Positions 1 through 8,362 of a DNA stretch of 64,000 nucleotides are shown in pieces. Source of the DNA: Rhodoferax sp. (GTDB taxonomy: Bacteria; Pseudomonadota; Gammaproteobacteria; Burkholderiales; Burkholderiaceae_C). The stretch's first letter is position 1, and each line of letters opens with the position of its first letter. The notes under the pieces are model-generated. The model ran no database searches. It was given only the letters and a program-made list of their open reading frames with translations, and had not been told where the DNA came from. The position numbers and the translations under genes were made by a program. The stretch is taken from assembly GCA_030685025.1 (NCBI GenBank), contig JAUXWC010000300.1, positions 1-64,000 on the forward strand, given 5' to 3'.

Positions 1-2
1 CC

Positions 3-476
3 ATTGGCCATGGCAGCGGTCGCGCGGCGGCCACCGCAATCGGGCTGTTCGGCGGGGCCATCGTCGGCGACCGCATCGAGGGCGGCGGAACGGGGCAGGT
101 GCAGAACGTGCAGCGTTGCGGCACGCAAACCTTCTATGAAAGCCGCACGATCGGTTACAACGTGGTCTACGAGTACGCTGGCAAGCAGTACACCGTGCAG
201 ATGGCGTCGGATCCTGGCCCTTTCGTGCGCCTGCAAGTGACACCCATCGGCTCGACCCAGATGCCTGAGCCCGCACCGGTGTCGGCCACCACCTACGTCG
301 AACCGATCTACTTGGCAGACGGCGCCGACCAGAGCAGCTACAGCTACTACGGCGCGCCCGTGGTCTACGCCGCACCAGTCGTGCAACGCTACTATCGGCC
401 CGCAACGATCTCGCTCAACCTGGGTTACTACGGTCGTCCCTATTACCCGCGCCACCACCATCACGACCGGCGCTGA
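3..476 (+). CDS. Glycine-zipper 2TM (17-kDa antigen type) envelope protein, 5' truncated
   Basis: The reading frame is open from the window edge, so the start codon and any signal peptide lie outside. The first visible residues are a glycine-rich stretch (AIGLFGGAIVGDRIEGGG) typical of glycine-zipper 2TM proteins of the Rickettsia 17-kDa antigen family. A Cys-containing segment (QNVQRCGTQ) and a beta-rich region (VVYEYAGKQYTVQM) follow, as in that family. The C-terminal half is rich in Tyr, Pro and Ala and ends in a His/Arg cluster. These proteins are usually small envelope or outer-membrane lipoproteins of unknown exact role. The family call is fairly secure; the function is not known. Confidence 0.75.
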   Translation: MGHGSGRAAATAIGLFGGAIVGDRIEGGGTGQVQNVQRCGTQTFYESRTIGYNVVYEYAGKQYTVQMASDPGPFVRLQVTPIGSTQMPEPAPVSATTYVEPIYLADGADQSSYSYYGAPVVYAAPVVQRYYRPATISLNLGYYGRPYYPRHHHHDRR

Positions 477-544
477 GCGGCCTGGACGTGGCCCGGGTGC
501 AAACGGCTACCATTTCGGCTGTTCATTCACTTCCCTGTTCAGCC

Positions 545-862
545 ATGATCACCTCCAGCATCGCCAACGCCACCGTCACCACCCAAGCCAATATCTACTT
601 TGATGGCAAATGCGTCAGCCACGGCATCACGTTGGCGGACGGCACCAAGAAATCAGTCGGTGTGGTGTTGCCTGCCACGCTCACCTTCAATACCGGCGCG
701 CCAGAGGTCATGGAGTGTGTGGCCGGCAGTTGTGAATACAAGTTGTCCGGAACCGAGACCTGGATCCGCTCGCAAGCCGGCGATCAATTCAGCGTGCCAG
801 GCAACTCGTCGTTTCAAGTTCGGGTGACCGAAGCCTACCACTACATCTGCCATTTCGGTTGA
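545..862 (+). CDS. ppnP: Pyrimidine/purine nucleoside phosphorylase PpnP (cupin)
   Basis: This 105-residue single-domain cupin matches the PpnP (former DUF1255/YaiE) family, which cleaves nucleosides with phosphate to give free bases and ribose-1-phosphate. The family signature near the N-terminus (YFDGKCVSHGI) and the cupin strand ending in YHYICHFG are visible. An in-frame start exists at 488, but the ATG at 545 gives MITSSIANATV and the usual length of about 95-105 residues, so it is preferred. The gene converges with murB, with about 10 bases between them. Confidence 0.88.
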   Translation: MITSSIANATVTTQANIYFDGKCVSHGITLADGTKKSVGVVLPATLTFNTGAPEVMECVAGSCEYKLSGTETWIRSQAGDQFSVPGNSSFQVRVTEAYHYICHFG

Positions 863-871
863 CTGGGCCTG

Positions 872-1930
872 CTACACCATCAGCGGCTCAGGCTCCAGCA
901 GAATTCCAAAACGCTCGTAAACGCTGGTCTGAATCGCTTTGGCGAGGGTCATCACCTCGCCGCCGGTGGCCCCGCCCCGATTGACCAGCACCAGGGCCTG
1001 GCCCTCGTACACGCCGGCGTGCCCGACCGACTTGCCACGCCAGCCACAGGCGTCAATCAACCAGCCCGCGGCCAACTTGACCGAACCGTCGAGCAACGGG
1101 TAATGCACCAGCTTGGGATCACGGGCGATGATGTCGGCGCACTGCTCTGGTGTGACGGTTGGGTTCTTGAAGAAGCTGCCGGCATTGCCGAGCACGGCTG
1201 GATCCGGCAGTTTGGCACGCCGGATGTCGCAGATCCAGTCGTAGATCTGCCGTGCCGAGGGCTGGGCCACGCCGGTTTCGAGCATCGTGCGTTCGAGGTC
1301 GGTGTACCCGACAACTGCCCTCCACGGCTTGGGCAGACGAAAACGAACGGTCGCAATCAGTGCCCGGCCGGCCAGCCCGAGACGCTGCGTAGCCCCGCCC
1401 AGACCCGACGCGCCGTGCCCGTGCTTGAATACCGAATCGCGGTAGCCAAAGCCACACTGCGCAGCGTTGAGGGTGAACGCGGCGCCGGTCTGCAGGTCCA
1501 CAGCATCGAGCGATTCAAAGCGATCCTGCAACTCCAGCCCATAGGCGCCGATGTTCTGAACCGGTGATGCGCCAACGGTGCCGGGAATCAGGGCCAGATT
1601 TTCCAGTCCGTCATAACCCTGGTCCAGCGTCCAGGTCACGAAGTCGTGCCAGTTCTCACCGGCCCCGGCTTCCACGATGAAGGCCTGGTCGGTCTCCTGC
1701 ACTAGTCGCTTGCCCATGATCTCCACCTTGAGCACCAGTGCCTTAACGTCGCCCGTCAGCACGATGTTGCTGCCACCGCCCAGCACAAACTTCGGGTGGG
1801 GGCCCCAATTCGGGTCGGCAAGGACTTCCTGCACGTCGGCGCAATTGGCGATGCGCAGCAGGGAATGGGCCTTGGCGACAATATGAAAGGTGTTCCAGGG
1901 CTCCAACGGGACATTTTTCTCGACTAACAT
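872..1930 (-). CDS. murB: UDP-N-acetylenolpyruvoylglucosamine reductase MurB
   Basis: MurB is the cytoplasmic FAD enzyme that reduces UDP-GlcNAc-enolpyruvate with NADPH to UDP-MurNAc, the second committed step of peptidoglycan synthesis. The 352-residue product has the FAD-binding segment [12 protein letters not shown], the loop [17 protein letters not shown], the type I Tyr motif [10 protein letters not shown], and the catalytic Ser in [10 protein letters not shown]. The frame is open upstream to 2134, but that extension lies antisense to yajQ. The ATG at 1930 gives [15 protein letters not shown], the normal start for the family. It diverges from yajQ across about 40 bases. Confidence 0.95.
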   Translation of the reverse strand: MLVEKNVPLEPWNTFHIVAKAHSLLRIANCADVQEVLADPNWGPHPKFVLGGGSNIVLTGDVKALVLKVEIMGKRLVQETDQAFIVEAGAGENWHDFVTWTLDQGYDGLENLALIPGTVGASPVQNIGAYGLELQDRFESLDAVDLQTGAAFTLNAAQCGFGYRDSVFKHGHGASGLGGATQRLGLAGRALIATVRFRLPKPWRAVVGYTDLERTMLETGVAQPSARQIYDWICDIRRAKLPDPAVLGNAGSFFKNPTVTPEQCADIIARDPKLVHYPLLDGSVKLAAGWLIDACGWRGKSVGHAGVYEGQALVLVNRGGATGGEVMTLAKAIQTSVYERFGILLEPEPLMV

Positions 1931-1969
1931 TGCGTCAATTCTCTCACTGCCCTGTTTTGGATCTCCGCC

Positions 1970-2455
1970 ATGCCTTCTTTTGACACTGTTTGCGAACCCA
2001 ACCTGGTCGAAGTCAGGAACGCCGTCGACAACACGGCCAAGGAGATCGCCACCCGATTCGACTTCAAGGGCACGCCCGCCGCGATCGAGCTCAAGGACAA
2101 GGAAATCACCTTGATCGGCAACGCCGAATTCCAATTAACCCAGATCGACGACATCCTGCGCAACAAACTCACCAAGCGCAGCGTGGACGTGCGCTTTCTC
2201 GACACGGGAGACGTGCAAAAGATGGGCGGCGACAAAGTCAAGCAAGTGATCAAGGTGCGCAACGGCATCGAGACCGAAGTGTCCAAGAAGATCCAGCGCA
2301 TGATCAAGGACAGCAAGCTCAAGGTCCAGGCCGCCATTCAGGGTGACGCAGTGCGCGTCACCGGCGCCAAGCGCGACGATCTCCAAGCGGCCATGGCCCT
2401 GATCAAGAAGGACATCACCGATGTGCCCTTGAGCTTCAACAACTTCCGTGACTGA
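1970..2455 (+). CDS. yajQ: YajQ-family nucleotide/c-di-GMP-binding protein
   Basis: This 161-residue protein matches YajQ (DUF520) along its length: N-terminal [20 protein letters not shown], the segment [14 protein letters not shown], and C-terminal [11 protein letters not shown]. Some YajQ homologues, such as XC_3703 of Xanthomonas, bind cyclic di-GMP and act with transcription factors; others bind nucleotides or RNA. Which applies here cannot be told from sequence. The stop overlaps the start of the next gene (TGATG), so the two are probably translationally coupled. Confidence 0.93.
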   Translation: MPSFDTVCEPNLVEVRNAVDNTAKEIATRFDFKGTPAAIELKDKEITLIGNAEFQLTQIDDILRNKLTKRSVDVRFLDTGDVQKMGGDKVKQVIKVRNGIETEVSKKIQRMIKDSKLKVQAAIQGDAVRVTGAKRDDLQAAMALIKKDITDVPLSFNNFRD

Positions 2456-3099
2456 TGAAAACCGCGCCGTTGCTGCTGGTGTGTTGCCTTGGCCTGGCCG
2501 GCGTGGCTTCAGCCCAATCGGTCGCGCTGACGGGCATGCTGGGCCGCAAGGCGCTGGTCATCGTCGATGGCAGCCCGCCCAAGAGCCTGGCGGTTGGCGA
2601 GACCCATCGCGGCGTGCGCATCGTGTCCACCGAGGGCGATACCGCCGTGGTTGAAATATCCGGGTTGCGGCACACACTGCGGGTCGGCGAATCCCCCGCC
2701 AGCGTGGGCGGGCAACCCGCAGGCGCGGGCGGCAGCAAAATCGTGTTGACGGCCGGCGGGGGCGGTCACTTCCTGACCATGGGGCAGATCAACGGCCGTG
2801 CCACCCAATTCGTGGTGGATACCGGCGCCACCTTCGTCTCCATGAGCGTGCAGGACGCCGAGTTGGCCAAGATCAACTACCAGGCTGGACAACGCGTGTC
2901 GATGAGCACGGCCAACGGCGTGGTGCCCGGCTGGCGCGTCAAGCTCAATTCGGTGCGGGTAGGTGATGTAATGGTCTACGACGTCGATGCGGTCGTCTCG
3001 GCTGGCGCCATGCCCTACGTGTTGTTGGGCAACAGCTTCCTGACGCGATTTCAGATGACCCGCACCAACGACCAGATGGTTCTTGAAAAACGCTATTGA
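2455..3099 (+). CDS. Exported retropepsin-like aspartic protease (TIGR02281 type)
   Basis: The 214-residue protein starts with a Sec signal peptide ([20 protein letters not shown]) and probably works in the periplasm. The middle is variable and Gly-rich. A single-copy retropepsin-like domain follows with the catalytic motif FVVDTGATFVSMS (Asp near residue 122) and the late strand YVLLGNSFLTRFQM, as in the clan AA TIGR02281 family. Such proteins act as dimers; their substrates are unknown. It is coupled to yajQ and lies 9 bases before the next gene. Confidence 0.85.
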   Translation: MKTAPLLLVCCLGLAGVASAQSVALTGMLGRKALVIVDGSPPKSLAVGETHRGVRIVSTEGDTAVVEISGLRHTLRVGESPASVGGQPAGAGGSKIVLTAGGGGHFLTMGQINGRATQFVVDTGATFVSMSVQDAELAKINYQAGQRVSMSTANGVVPGWRVKLNSVRVGDVMVYDVDAVVSAGAMPYVLLGNSFLTRFQMTRTNDQMVLEKRY

Positions 3100-3108
3100 G
3101 AGACCCCT

Positions 3109-4065
3109 GTGAGCGTTCAGAACGAAAACGAATATGAAGATCTGCTGGGTCTGTGGTCAGACCTGGAGTCGGGCCTGGGCATCATCCTGAGCAGCCCCAA
3201 CAGCATTCAGGAGTTTGAACAACGGGTGCGTCAATATGACCGCTGGATGCAGACGCTGCTGCAGCGCGACACCGACGTTGGTCTGTACCTGCTGTTCCAG
3301 TTGGCAACCAACTCACCGGTTGGTTACAGCGCCTCCCACGCGCTGGTGTGTGCGGTGCTGTGCCACCTGATTGCCGAGGAACTGCAGCTCAATCAAGCCG
3401 AGCGCGACAGCCTGATTCATGCAGCATTGACGATGAACATCGCCATGACCGCGCTACAAGACGAGTTGGCCGGCCAGGCCGACAAGCCCAACGCCGAGCA
3501 GCAGATTGTGATCAAGACCCACGCCGTCAAAGGCGGCATGGTGCTTGCCAACCTGCAGGTGACCGACCCCTTGTGGCTGGACGTGGTCGCGCACCATCAC
3601 GATGATTCCGATGACCGCGGCGAGCTGAAATCACATGCTCCGACCATGCGCCTGACACGCATTCTTCGCACGGTGGACCGGTATGCGGCCATGATCAGTC
3701 CCCGCAAGTCGCGTTCGGGCCGCAGCTCGACCGACTCGATTCGATCCATCATCAATTCAGCAGCGCACAAGGATGAAGTGGGCCTGGCCCTGGTCCGCGC
3801 GGTAGGCCTGTGTCCACCGGGCACCTATGTGCGCCTGGACAACAACGAGCTGGCGGTGGTCATCCGGCGCAGCAGCACGGCAAACTTTCCCTACGTGGCG
3901 ATTGTGATCACCAAAGCCGGCGAGTTGCTGCCCCAGCCGCGCCTGCACCGCACCGCCGACGCAACACCCAAGATCCAGGCCGCAATGGCTGCATCAGCCG
4001 TTCGCGCCAGGATCAACCATCACCTGGTGCTGCAATTGGGCGCCTACGTGGCCCAGCACCCGTAA
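3109..4065 (+). CDS. Degenerate HD-GYP/HDOD-type domain protein
   Basis: The 318-residue cytoplasmic protein begins with GTG. Residues about 70-200 resemble the helical HD-GYP fold: an initial His in SASHALVCAVLCHLIAEEL, a later His in KTHAVKGGMVLANL, and HHHDDSDD where active enzymes have HHER. The HD dyad itself is replaced (LTMNIAMTAL instead of HDIGK), so cyclic-di-GMP phosphodiesterase activity is doubtful. It may be a sensor or scaffold, or an HDOD-like regulator. The C-terminal third (VGLCPPGTYVRLDNNELAVV) is typical of HD-GYP proteins. It probably shares a transcript with yajQ and the protease. Confidence 0.65.
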   Translation: MSVQNENEYEDLLGLWSDLESGLGIILSSPNSIQEFEQRVRQYDRWMQTLLQRDTDVGLYLLFQLATNSPVGYSASHALVCAVLCHLIAEELQLNQAERDSLIHAALTMNIAMTALQDELAGQADKPNAEQQIVIKTHAVKGGMVLANLQVTDPLWLDVVAHHHDDSDDRGELKSHAPTMRLTRILRTVDRYAAMISPRKSRSGRSSTDSIRSIINSAAHKDEVGLALVRAVGLCPPGTYVRLDNNELAVVIRRSSTANFPYVAIVITKAGELLPQPRLHRTADATPKIQAAMAASAVRARINHHLVLQLGAYVAQHP

Positions 4066-4085
4066 GGGATGCGCAAACAAGTCAC

Positions 4086-4727
4086 TCAGGGCTTGCCCTT
4101 GCGGCCCAGTTTCGACTCGGTGCCCTTGGCCAGGCGACCAATGTTTTCGGCGTGACGATAGAGCAGCAGCAGAGACATGCAACTGATCGTTAGCAGGATG
4201 CTCTTGTCCATGAACCATGCCACCCGGTCGCCAAAGATGTAGTACACCGGGGCAAACACCGCCGCAGTCAGTGATGCCAACGACGAATAGCGGAAAAAGT
4301 AGGCCATGATCAGCCAGCTTGCCGCCACCGCCAGCCCCAGGATCGGGCTGATGCCTACCAGCACCCCCAGCGCCGTGGCCACGCCCTTGCCTCCCACAAA
4401 GCGAAAGAACACCGGGTACAAGTGCCCAACAAACGCGGCCAGGCCAACCATGGCCAGCGTGCCCTCTTCCAGCCCGTAAGGTTTGCCGAACCAGCGCACC
4501 AGCATCACCGGTAGCCAGCCCTTCAGAGCATCGAGCAACAGGGTTACAACGGCGGCTGCCTTGCTGCCTGAGCGCAGTACGTTGGTGGCGCCGGGGTTCT
4601 TGCTGCCATAGGTGCGGGGGTCGTTCAGGCCCATGACGCGGCTGACAATCACCGCGAACGACAGCGAGCCAATCGCGTAGCCGACCAGTGCGGCCAGGAC
4701 CGGAAGAAACGGTTTGAGGGATTCCAA
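4086..4727 (-). CDS. plsY: Glycerol-3-phosphate acyltransferase PlsY
   Basis: PlsY is the inner-membrane enzyme that acylates glycerol-3-phosphate from acyl-phosphate, the first step of phospholipid synthesis. The 213-residue product has several hydrophobic helices and the three family motifs: [10 protein letters not shown] near the N-terminus, [12 protein letters not shown], and [24 protein letters not shown] codon at 4727 with AGGAG eight bases upstream gives [14 protein letters not shown], so it is chosen over a longer frame reaching 4862 that would overlap ybaK. Confidence 0.93.
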   Translation of the reverse strand: MESLKPFLPVLAALVGYAIGSLSFAVIVSRVMGLNDPRTYGSKNPGATNVLRSGSKAAAVVTLLLDALKGWLPVMLVRWFGKPYGLEEGTLAMVGLAAFVGHLYPVFFRFVGGKGVATALGVLVGISPILGLAVAASWLIMAYFFRYSSLASLTAAVFAPVYYIFGDRVAWFMDKSILLTISCMSLLLLYRHAENIGRLAKGTESKLGRKGKP

Positions 4728-4770
4728 GACTTGTTCTCCTGCGCAGGCCCATGGATTGAGCCCAAGGGCG

Positions 4771-5256
4771 CTATTCTGCCAGTGCGCACTGCACCGGCTT
4801 GGCCGAGAGCAGGTCCACACATACCTGCGGCGCCAGCCCGACCAGGTAACCGCGCCGCCCACCGTTGATCAGGATTCTGGGCAAGGCCAGAATGGTCTCC
4901 TCGATATACACCGGCATCGCGCGGCGCGTGGCAAACGGCGAGGTGCCACCCACCAGATAGCCGCTGTGGCGGTTGGCCACTTCGGGCTTGCAGGGCTCGA
5001 TCGACTTGGCGCCGATCTGGCGCGCCAGATTCTTGGTCGATACCTTGCGGTTGCCATGCATCAGCACGACCAGCGGCTTGGCGTCCTGGTCCTGCATGAT
5101 CAGGGTCTTGACGACCGCAAAGGGGTCACATCCCAGCACCTCGGCGCTGTGTTGGGCGCCTCCGTGCTCCACGTACTCATAAGAGTGCTCGGTGTAGACG
5201 ACGTGATTCGCCTTGAGCAGTTGGGTGGCGGGGGTTTCGCTGATGTGTCTGGCCAT
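4771..5256 (-). CDS. ybaK: YbaK/EbsC-family Cys-tRNA(Pro)/aminoacyl-tRNA deacylase
   Basis: The 161-residue protein matches the YbaK/ProX editing fold, which hydrolyses Cys mischarged on tRNA-Pro. Visible features are the N-terminal segment [21 protein letters not shown], the Lys-containing strand [11 protein letters not shown], and [18 protein letters not shown], which is very typical of YbaK. The ATG at 5256 ([10 protein letters not shown]) is preferred; an in-frame ATG three codons upstream is possible. It sits between the aldo/keto reductase and plsY on the same strand with short gaps, so one transcript is likely. Confidence 0.9.
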   Translation of the reverse strand: MARHISETPATQLLKANHVVYTEHSYEYVEHGGAQHSAEVLGCDPFAVVKTLIMQDQDAKPLVVLMHGNRKVSTKNLARQIGAKSIEPCKPEVANRHSGYLVGGTSPFATRRAMPVYIEETILALPRILINGGRRGYLVGLAPQVCVDLLSAKPVQCALAE

Positions 5257-5266
5257 GACCACCATG

Positions 5267-6331
5267 CTACTGCGCGGGGTCGCGATGCTGCCAGCGAATC
5301 TGGTCGATCTCGGCCAGCAGTTCCGGCGACAGCGTGGTGCCAAAGGCGTCCAAATTCTCGTCGAGCTGGGCCAACGTGGTGACACCAATGATGGTGCTGG
5401 CCACGCGCCAGTTGGTGAAGCAGAAGGCCAGCGCCATCCGGGTCGGCGTCAGGCCATGCCGCAGGGCCATGGCGTTGTACTTGGCCGCCGCCATCAAGGC
5501 ATCGGGGCGACCCCAGCGCTGCTTTTGCATCGCCTCATACAGGCTCATGCGCCCGCGCGGTGCCGAGGGGCTGGTGATACCGCTCGAATCGTACTTGCCG
5601 GTGAGCAAACCGAAGCCCAGCGGGGAGTAAGCCAGCAGCGCGACCTGCTGGCGGTACAGCACTTCGTCGAGTGCGTTGTCGACCACCCGGTTGATCAGAC
5701 AGTATGGGTTCTGCACGCTGACCACCCGTGGCAAGCCATGCTGCTCGGCCAGGCGGATGAACTCCATCACGCCATAGGGCGTTTCGTTGGACAAGCCAAT
5801 CGCGCGCACCTTGCCCGCGCTGACCAGCCGCGCCAGGCCTTCAAGCTGCTCGGGGATGGTCGAAGTTCCTGCCCGATCATGGGCCGGATTGAAGTAGGTG
5901 CCACCAAAGGCCGGCACATGGCGCACCGGCCAATGGATCTGGTACAGATCGATATGATCAGTCTGCAGGCGCCTGAGGCTAGCCTCGCAGGCGGCCACGA
6001 TGTCGGCGGCGGTCAAGTCCAGGCTGCCCTGGCGAATCCAGTTCATGCCACGCGCGGGGCCGGCAACCTTGCTCGCAAGAACCACCCTCTGCCGCATGCC
6101 CGGATTTCTGGCAAACCAGTGGCCCAGAATCGTTTCGGTGGCGCCAAAAGTTTGCGCCTTGGGCGGCACCGCATACATTTCGGCGGTGTCAAGGAAGTTC
6201 ACGCCACGGACCAACGCTCGATCCAGGATCGTGTGGGCCTCGCTCTCGCCAACCTGCTCACCAAAGGTCATGGTGCCCAGGCAAACCGGGGTGACGTGCA
6301 GGTCGCTTTGACCGAGAGTGACTGTTTGCAT
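5267..6331 (-). CDS. Aldo/keto reductase, Tas-like
   Basis: The 354-residue protein is a full-length NADP(H)-dependent aldo/keto reductase. It carries the TIM-barrel tetrad: Asp and Tyr in NFLDTAEMYAV, Lys in VVLASKVAG and His in DLYQIHWPVR. The cofactor end shows RAIGLSNETPYG and LLAYSPLGFGLLTGKYD. The length and the motif VCLGTMTFGEQ fit the E. coli Tas subgroup. The physiological substrate cannot be inferred. It is the first gene of a likely three-gene unit with ybaK and plsY. Confidence 0.9.
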   Translation of the reverse strand: MQTVTLGQSDLHVTPVCLGTMTFGEQVGESEAHTILDRALVRGVNFLDTAEMYAVPPKAQTFGATETILGHWFARNPGMRQRVVLASKVAGPARGMNWIRQGSLDLTAADIVAACEASLRRLQTDHIDLYQIHWPVRHVPAFGGTYFNPAHDRAGTSTIPEQLEGLARLVSAGKVRAIGLSNETPYGVMEFIRLAEQHGLPRVVSVQNPYCLINRVVDNALDEVLYRQQVALLAYSPLGFGLLTGKYDSSGITSPSAPRGRMSLYEAMQKQRWGRPDALMAAAKYNAMALRHGLTPTRMALAFCFTNWRVASTIIGVTTLAQLDENLDAFGTTLSPELLAEIDQIRWQHRDPAQ

Positions 6332-6386
6332 GGTCGTACCCTGTGCGGGCGTCGTTTGAAAGCTGCCGAGTGTACGGTCGGCGAGG

Positions 6387-8156
6387 TCAACTCGCCTGTC
6401 GCGCCCGTGCCTCCTCTTGCAGGCGCAGAACCCGCCTTTGCACCTTGCCGGTGGTGGTCATGGGCAGCGCTTCGATGAACTCAACCTCTTTGGGGTATTC
6501 ATAGGGCGCCAACTTGTCTTTCACATGGGCCTGCAGTTGGCCGGTTAGTTCAGCATCAAACAGGGCTCTGGCACCCGCCTGTGCTGGTCTTTTTGCTACG
6601 AAATCAGGAGCAAGGACCACGTAGGCCTTGACCAGCGCGCCACGGAATGCGTCAGGCTTGGGCACCACGGCAGCGTTGGCCACCGCCGGGTGTTTGACCA
6701 GACAATTCTCGATCTCGCCCGGGCCGATGCGGTAGCCCGCGGACTTGAAGACATCGTCGGCGCGGCCCTGGTACCACAAGTAGCCCTGCTCATCCTGAAC
6801 GGCCAGATCGCCGGTGCGGCACCAATCGCCCGTGTATTTGCCGGCAGTGGCGGCAGCGTTCTTCCAGTAGCCCAGGAAGAAGATCGGGTCTGGCTGACCG
6901 TGGACATCCAGCCGGTTGATCGCCACGTCCCCGGCCAGGCCCACGGCGCAGGGCCGCCCATCGTCGTCGATCACCGCCACTCGGTGCCCTGGGTAAGGCC
7001 GCCCCATGCTGCCGGGCCGGGCGGGCCAGCCTCGACCATCCCCGGTTTGGCCATTCATCGCACAATTCCCCACGATGTAATTGACCTCGGTCTGTCCGAA
7101 CATCTCGTTGACGATCACGCCCAACTGCTGCTGGCAATAGTCAAACGCAGCGTCGCCGACCGCTTCACCCGCGCTCATGATGGCTTGCAGCTTGAGTTTG
7201 AATTGCTGGCGCACCGTTGCGCCGGGGCGGCCTGGGAAGGCTTTCATCATGGCCTTGAGCGCGGTGGGAAACAAAAAGGTGTGGGTCACGCCGCAGTCGC
7301 GCATCAGGCCCAGCGCCACGTCAGGGCTGAAGCGGCCCTTGAAGGCAACGATCGGGCGACCAAAGTACAGCGTGGGCAACAAAGCGTCCATCAGTCCGCC
7401 CGTCCAGGCCCAGTCCGCTGGACTCCAGAACAGCGCCTGCGAGTCAGCATTGTCCCGACCATCGAAGCCGAACCAGTTCTGGCTGCAGACAAAGCCCGTC
7501 AGGTTGCCAATCAGGGCGCGGTGCGGGATCAAAGCGCCTTTGGGGTTGCCGGTAGTGCCACTGGTGTAGATCAGGATCGCCGGATCTTCTGCCAACGTGG
7601 GCACGGACTCAAAATGGGCCGTTGCCGCAACCAGCGCCGCATGGTAATCCGTGTCGGCCTTGGGCGCCGCACCACCCACGCCGATCACACCGCGCAGATC
7701 AGGACAACTCGCCCGGACGGCCTGCACCCCCTCCACAGTGGATTCGTCACAGATCGCCAGCACCGCCTCACTATCCTGCAATCGGTACTCCAGCGCCTGG
7801 GGCCCAAACAGTTGGGACAGCGGCACGGCCACCGCGCCCATTTGCAGAACCGCCATGTAGGCCACGGCGGTCTCTAAACGCTGCGGCAACACGATGGCGA
7901 CCCGATCGCCTGGCCTCACCCCCTGCGCGTGCAACACGGCCGACAAGCGGTTGGCCTGCGCCTGCAACTCGGCATAAGTCAGAAACAGCCCCTTGGCGCC
8001 CGGTTCATAAGCATGGATAGCTACTCTTTTTGTAGCGTCAGGGGCTTGGGCCCAGCGCTGGCAGCAGGCCTGGGCAATGTTGAAATACCTCGGTACAAAC
8101 CAGGCAAAGCCGCTGTGCAGGGCAGCATGGTTGTCTTGAACTTGACTGACTGTCAC
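6387..8156 (-). CDS. AMP-forming acyl-CoA synthetase (medium-chain ACSM-like)
   Basis: The 589-residue ANL-superfamily enzyme activates a carboxylic acid with ATP and CoA. Motifs run in order: P-loop ILIYTSGTTGNPKGAL, A5-type MFGQTEVNYIVGN, the hinge GRADDVFKSAGYRIGPGEIE, and C-terminal Lys motif TTGKVQRRVLR. It resembles medium-chain ACSM-type ligases, but the exact acid is unknown. The start is a GTG at 8156 preceded by GGAGG at ideal spacing; a longer frame to 8195 has no such site. Two short palindromic repeats (6571-6612 and 8011-8050) are translated within it, giving unusual Lys/Arg-rich inserts near residues 36-49 and 515-529. Confidence 0.88.
   Translation of the reverse strand: MTVSQVQDNHAALHSGFAWFVPRYFNIAQACCQRWAQAPDATKRVAIHAYEPGAKGLFLTYAELQAQANRLSAVLHAQGVRPGDRVAIVLPQRLETAVAYMAVLQMGAVAVPLSQLFGPQALEYRLQDSEAVLAICDESTVEGVQAVRASCPDLRGVIGVGGAAPKADTDYHAALVAATAHFESVPTLAEDPAILIYTSGTTGNPKGALIPHRALIGNLTGFVCSQNWFGFDGRDNADSQALFWSPADWAWTGGLMDALLPTLYFGRPIVAFKGRFSPDVALGLMRDCGVTHTFLFPTALKAMMKAFPGRPGATVRQQFKLKLQAIMSAGEAVGDAAFDYCQQQLGVIVNEMFGQTEVNYIVGNCAMNGQTGDGRGWPARPGSMGRPYPGHRVAVIDDDGRPCAVGLAGDVAINRLDVHGQPDPIFFLGYWKNAAATAGKYTGDWCRTGDLAVQDEQGYLWYQGRADDVFKSAGYRIGPGEIENCLVKHPAVANAAVVPKPDAFRGALVKAYVVLAPDFVAKRPAQAGARALFDAELTGQLQAHVKDKLAPYEYPKEVEFIEALPMTTTGKVQRRVLRLQEEARARQAS
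6571..6612. repeat. Comamonadaceae-type short dispersed repeat inside the acyl-CoA synthetase gene
   Basis: The coding strand reads GCTCCTGATTTCGTAGCAAA and continues into AAGACCAGCACAGG, which resembles the common Comamonadaceae repeat beginning GCTCCTGATTT.ATAGC. It keeps the frame and encodes residues around DFVAKRPAQAG. The identification rests on recall of the repeat type, not on a search. Confidence 0.5.
8011..8050. repeat. Short palindromic repeat inside the acyl-CoA synthetase gene
   Basis: An inverted repeat of the form ATAGCTAC-tcttttt-GTAGC is followed by TCAGGGGCTTGGGCC. It resembles the ATAGCTAC...GTAGC palindromes scattered through Rhodoferax, Polaromonas and related genomes. 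It is in frame and contributes the segment ATKRVAIHAYEP near the N-terminus of the protein. Confidence 0.55.
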
Positions 8157-8205
8157 GTTTGGCCTCCGTATGATGTTCTGTTCATTGCCAGACAAATTCT
8201 AGTTA

Positions 8206-8362
8206 GTTGAGGACAGAGCAGCGCTTCGAGCTGGTCTGTCCCGCAAGAACACCCCGAGTCAATTGAAGACCAAACGTCACGCCAGTCTATCCCGCAAGAA
8301 CACCCTCAATCAGTTGGGGACAGAGCGTCGCTTCGCTCCGGTCTGTCCCGCAAGGAATCAGT
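8206..8362 (+). repeat. Three tandem leader-hairpin repeats (family A, copies 1-3) before the alpha/beta hydrolase
   Basis: Three diverged copies of one element lie head to tail, at about 8206-8253, 8258-8305 and 8308-8362. Each runs GTTGAGGACAGAGC, a loop, GGTCTGTCCCGCAAG. Copies 1 and 3 keep a perfect GGACAGA/TCTGTCC stem with a second inner stem; copy 2 has decayed (GAAGACCAAAC...AGTCTATCCCGC). The last copy ends a few bases before the ATG at 8363 and supplies the AAGGAA ribosome binding site. Further copies lie at 32980, 36257, 36750 and 51501. Confidence 0.85.

Noticed and set aside
5213..6478. Plus-strand open frame opposite the aldo/keto reductase
   Set aside because: The minus strand encodes a complete enzyme with its catalytic tetrad; the other frame is a GC shadow.
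8206..8362. Possible small CRISPR array (three repeats in tandem)
   Set aside because: The units are diverged, contain their own hairpins, have almost no spacers, and recur singly before other genes.
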